The notes below the pieces were generated by a model that was not told where the DNA came from, searched no databases, and was given only the letters and a program-made list of their open reading frames with translations. DNA of 64,000 bases from Bretschneidera sinensis. Its lineage: Eukaryota > Streptophyta > Magnoliopsida > Brassicales > Akaniaceae. This document shows, in pieces, positions 61,920 through 64,000 of the stretch. The first letter of the stretch is position 1. Every line of letters begins with the position of its first letter. The stretch spans positions 27,332,001 through 27,396,000 of the forward strand of contig CM043700.1 of the NCBI GenBank assembly GCA_023935145.1, written 5' to 3'. A program made the translations under genes and the position numbers.

Positions 61920-63309
61920 GTATCACCAAGAGGGGCATCCCCCCTTTCCCTTCCTTTTGAGATTCAATTACAGGACCTTTAGTCTTTTTCTTCTTTGTGA
62001 TTGTTTGGTGTCCAGCTGACTTAGGAGGCATGCTATCTTTTACCCCTTTAGTACTTGCTGGATGGTTCCCATGATTAGCCTGCTTAGAGCCAGAAGCTTT
62101 AGATATAACCTGATGATGGTCCTGCTGATCTTTAGAAGACTCTTCACGTTGAGACCCTGATCCAGATAGAAAACCTTCTTCTGGAGTTTCTGCCACTACT
62201 TGTGTGCCTTTTACTGGCTCAGCAACCCTTTCTTGGACACCTGTTATCTTCTTGATTGAAGCAGAGCTAGCTTTAAACTTGTAACTCTCATCAGAGCGCC
62301 CAATTACTTTACATCTCCTGCAAAACTTTGGCAGGTTTTCATATGTAATTCTTTGATAAATTGTTCTGCCTTCTGGGAGTTTGATGGAAACCGAGTGTTT
62401 AACCTCCTTTGCAACATTAACCTCTATCAAGATCCTTGCATAGGAAATTCTCTCTTTCTTAGAAGTGAGCTTGTCTGCATACATAGGTTTCCCTAGTCTC
62501 GACCCTATCATAATGAGTACTTTAGCTGACCACAATTCTAAGGGCAAATTCTTCAGCTGAACCCATGCAGGCATGGAGCTAATCTCCTCATTATCAAACT
62601 GGAAAAACCTTAGCATGGTTTTGAGGAGCAGTAGTCTTCCATATATGATGTATGGACCTTCTTGCATTACCTTCATCATGCTCTCAGAGCTCTCGAACTT
62701 GAATATGATCCATCCACTTTCATGGAATTGAGTTAGAACAGCAACTCTCTAGGAGTCCGTAATTTGTTTCAAAGCCATTTTGCCTGGGAATTTTCTAGCA
62801 AAATTCCCAACTACGCAGTGAGGTATATCATCGGACACATTATCTATATCATCTTCTGTTTTACAAACCTCTTCCTGATTGAATTCCATGGCAGACAGCT
62901 GTTTCCCATTGCTGGGTTTCCTATTGTCAGCAAAGAGGCTGACCCACGAGGCCTTCTTGACCTCCTCATTTCGAATCCCCTTATTGTTTACATCCTTACC
63001 AATTCTAGTTTGAGAACCAGCATGGGTTGGGCTTACTGTTCTTGTCTGTTCACAGCCATGACTTTCTGAGCTAGTTTCATCATCCTCCTATCCAATAGAA
63101 CTTGAATCCTCCTTACCCAAGGTGCATGAGATGTTTTCAGACTCCATTTGTTCTACATTTGCATAAAACTGTTCATCATCTACATTAGCATTCATTTCCA
63201 TCAATTTTACTGTAGCATTTTTCTCTTTGAAACATTTTTGCACAAATTCGACATCTTTCTGATATTGAGCTGAGACAATTGTTTTTCGATTTGATTTCTT
63301 CTTGCCCAT
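61837..63309 (-). pseudogene. LINE ORF1: nucleic-acid-binding protein with DUF4283-like domain, disabled
   Basis: One continuous reading frame from MGKKKSNRKTIVSAQY (about 63309) to HEQK and stop at 61837, interrupted only by TAG codons at 63088-63090 and about 62753. It contains SWVSLFADNRKPSNGKQL, a conserved phrase of plant LINE ORF1 proteins, then the DUF4283-like core GWIIFKFESSESMMKVM and LKNLPLELWSAKVL. The zinc knuckle is degenerate: CRRCKVIGRSDESYK lacks the His and last Cys. A charged Ser/Lys-rich tail follows. The first stop could be natural only if ORF1 were much shorter than in relatives. Confidence 0.85.
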
Positions 63310-63448
63310 TGCAAGAATTAAGTTGCAGAAACGGATGGAATGGGGACGAATTGAAAGGGGGGAGACATGGAAGAGAAACAATTACGATTTTGCTTGAGAG
63401 TTTCTCTCTCTAACTCTTCGATGACTGAGAGCTACCATCTAGCTTCTT

Positions 63449-64000
63449 GGTCTCCACATGTTAGAGCCTTGACATATATGTGGGCTTGACTATGAAAATA
63501 ACACGCAGGAAAGCAGCGTGGACACACATGCCTATGACCTATAAATACCTCTACCGATTCATTAGGAAAGTGTGTGATCTAGAATAGAATAGTCAACCTC
63601 TCACTAAAACAGTACTCTTTAAGCATCTATTCAAAGAATCTCTAATATGCCATCTCTCTCCTAGGATGCATGTTCCTTACCCATTCTCAAGCTCCAAAAT
63701 AGGCTGCTCTTTTTCGTTGCTGACACCTAAGAGCCACGTAGGATACCTCACCCTTTAACATCACTACCACATCGTCCATTTCCACCCAGAAAAAAGTATG
63801 ATTAATTTTTTCTGGGGACTATTATACCTTTTCCATTTTCGTTATTATTAGTGTTGTTATTAATATGTCAAATATGTCTTTATATATTGGAACCGTTGAT
63901 CTTAGTAAATTTGAACCGTCGATCTTGATCAACAGTCTAGTTTTTTTTCAAGAAGATCTGATCAGCAACTGTGATATTCAGTCACAGATCAATGGTCAAA
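63449..64000. other. Intergenic DNA right of the LINE
   Basis: No open frame, RNA gene or repeat was recognised. A near-direct repeat of GATCTTGATCAACAGTC-like phrases lies at the window end. Confidence 0.5.

Larger units (their letters stand above)
58478..63435 (-). mobile_element. L1-type LINE, nearly full length
   Basis: A 4958-bp element on the minus strand carries ORF1 and ORF2, ends in a T-run on the plus strand at about 58478-58487 (its poly(A) tail), and is flanked by 13-bp near-identical target duplications, CATTTAGCTTCTT (58465-58477) and CATCTAGCTTCTT (63436-63448). Endonuclease, reverse transcriptase and a zf-RVT-like C-terminus are all present, but stop codons and frameshifts inactivate them. 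Boundaries follow from the duplications. Confidence 0.93.

Overview
The window is nuclear DNA of a flowering plant, almost certainly a eudicot. Genes are interrupted by short GT-AG introns, intergenic DNA is very AT-rich with long (TA)n tracts, and the proteins are plant-specific families: a NAC075-type NAC factor, a plant ATP-phosphofructokinase, AP-4 sigma and an NUDX8-type Nudix hydrolase. The species cannot be named from the sequence alone. No bacterial-type operons, CRISPR arrays or viral genomes were seen.

Layout. 1-4270: right-hand end of a degraded CACTA (En/Spm) transposon with transposase remnants, subterminal repeats and a terminal CACTACAAG inverted repeat. 4999-9182 (-): intact six-exon NAC075-like gene, with a likely promoter and 5' leader near 10580-10720. 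14070-20126 (-): mitochondrial processing peptidase alpha gene that keeps its intron layout but is disabled by many lesions. 23636-25768 (+): eight-exon Nudix hydrolase gene. 29947-36699 (+): thirteen-exon ATP-dependent 6-phosphofructokinase gene carrying a miniature LTR element in intron 9 and a tiny tRNA-derived SINE in intron 11. 40818-46277 (+): four-exon AP-4 adaptor sigma gene whose first intron records a layered history of tandem duplication and a Harbinger-type insertion. 47822-48503 (-): truncated 5' piece of a glycine-rich membrane-protein gene. 50042-52837: Gypsy LTR element with both LTRs and target duplication but with the reverse transcriptase and integrase region deleted. 58478-63435 (-): nearly full-length L1-type LINE with poly(A) tail and 13-bp target duplications.

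The four intact genes are ordinary housekeeping or regulatory genes of unrelated pathways (transcription, glycolysis, nucleotide-derivative hydrolysis, vesicle sorting) and do not form a functional cluster. Most of the interest lies in mobile elements with exact boundaries and in the duplications and decay of genes. I found no evidence for a novel multi-gene system. For the three longest coding genes the summed exon lengths are exact multiples of three (NAC 1365 nt, PFK 1665 nt, Nudix 942 nt), and AP4S sums to 432 nt, which supports the exon models.
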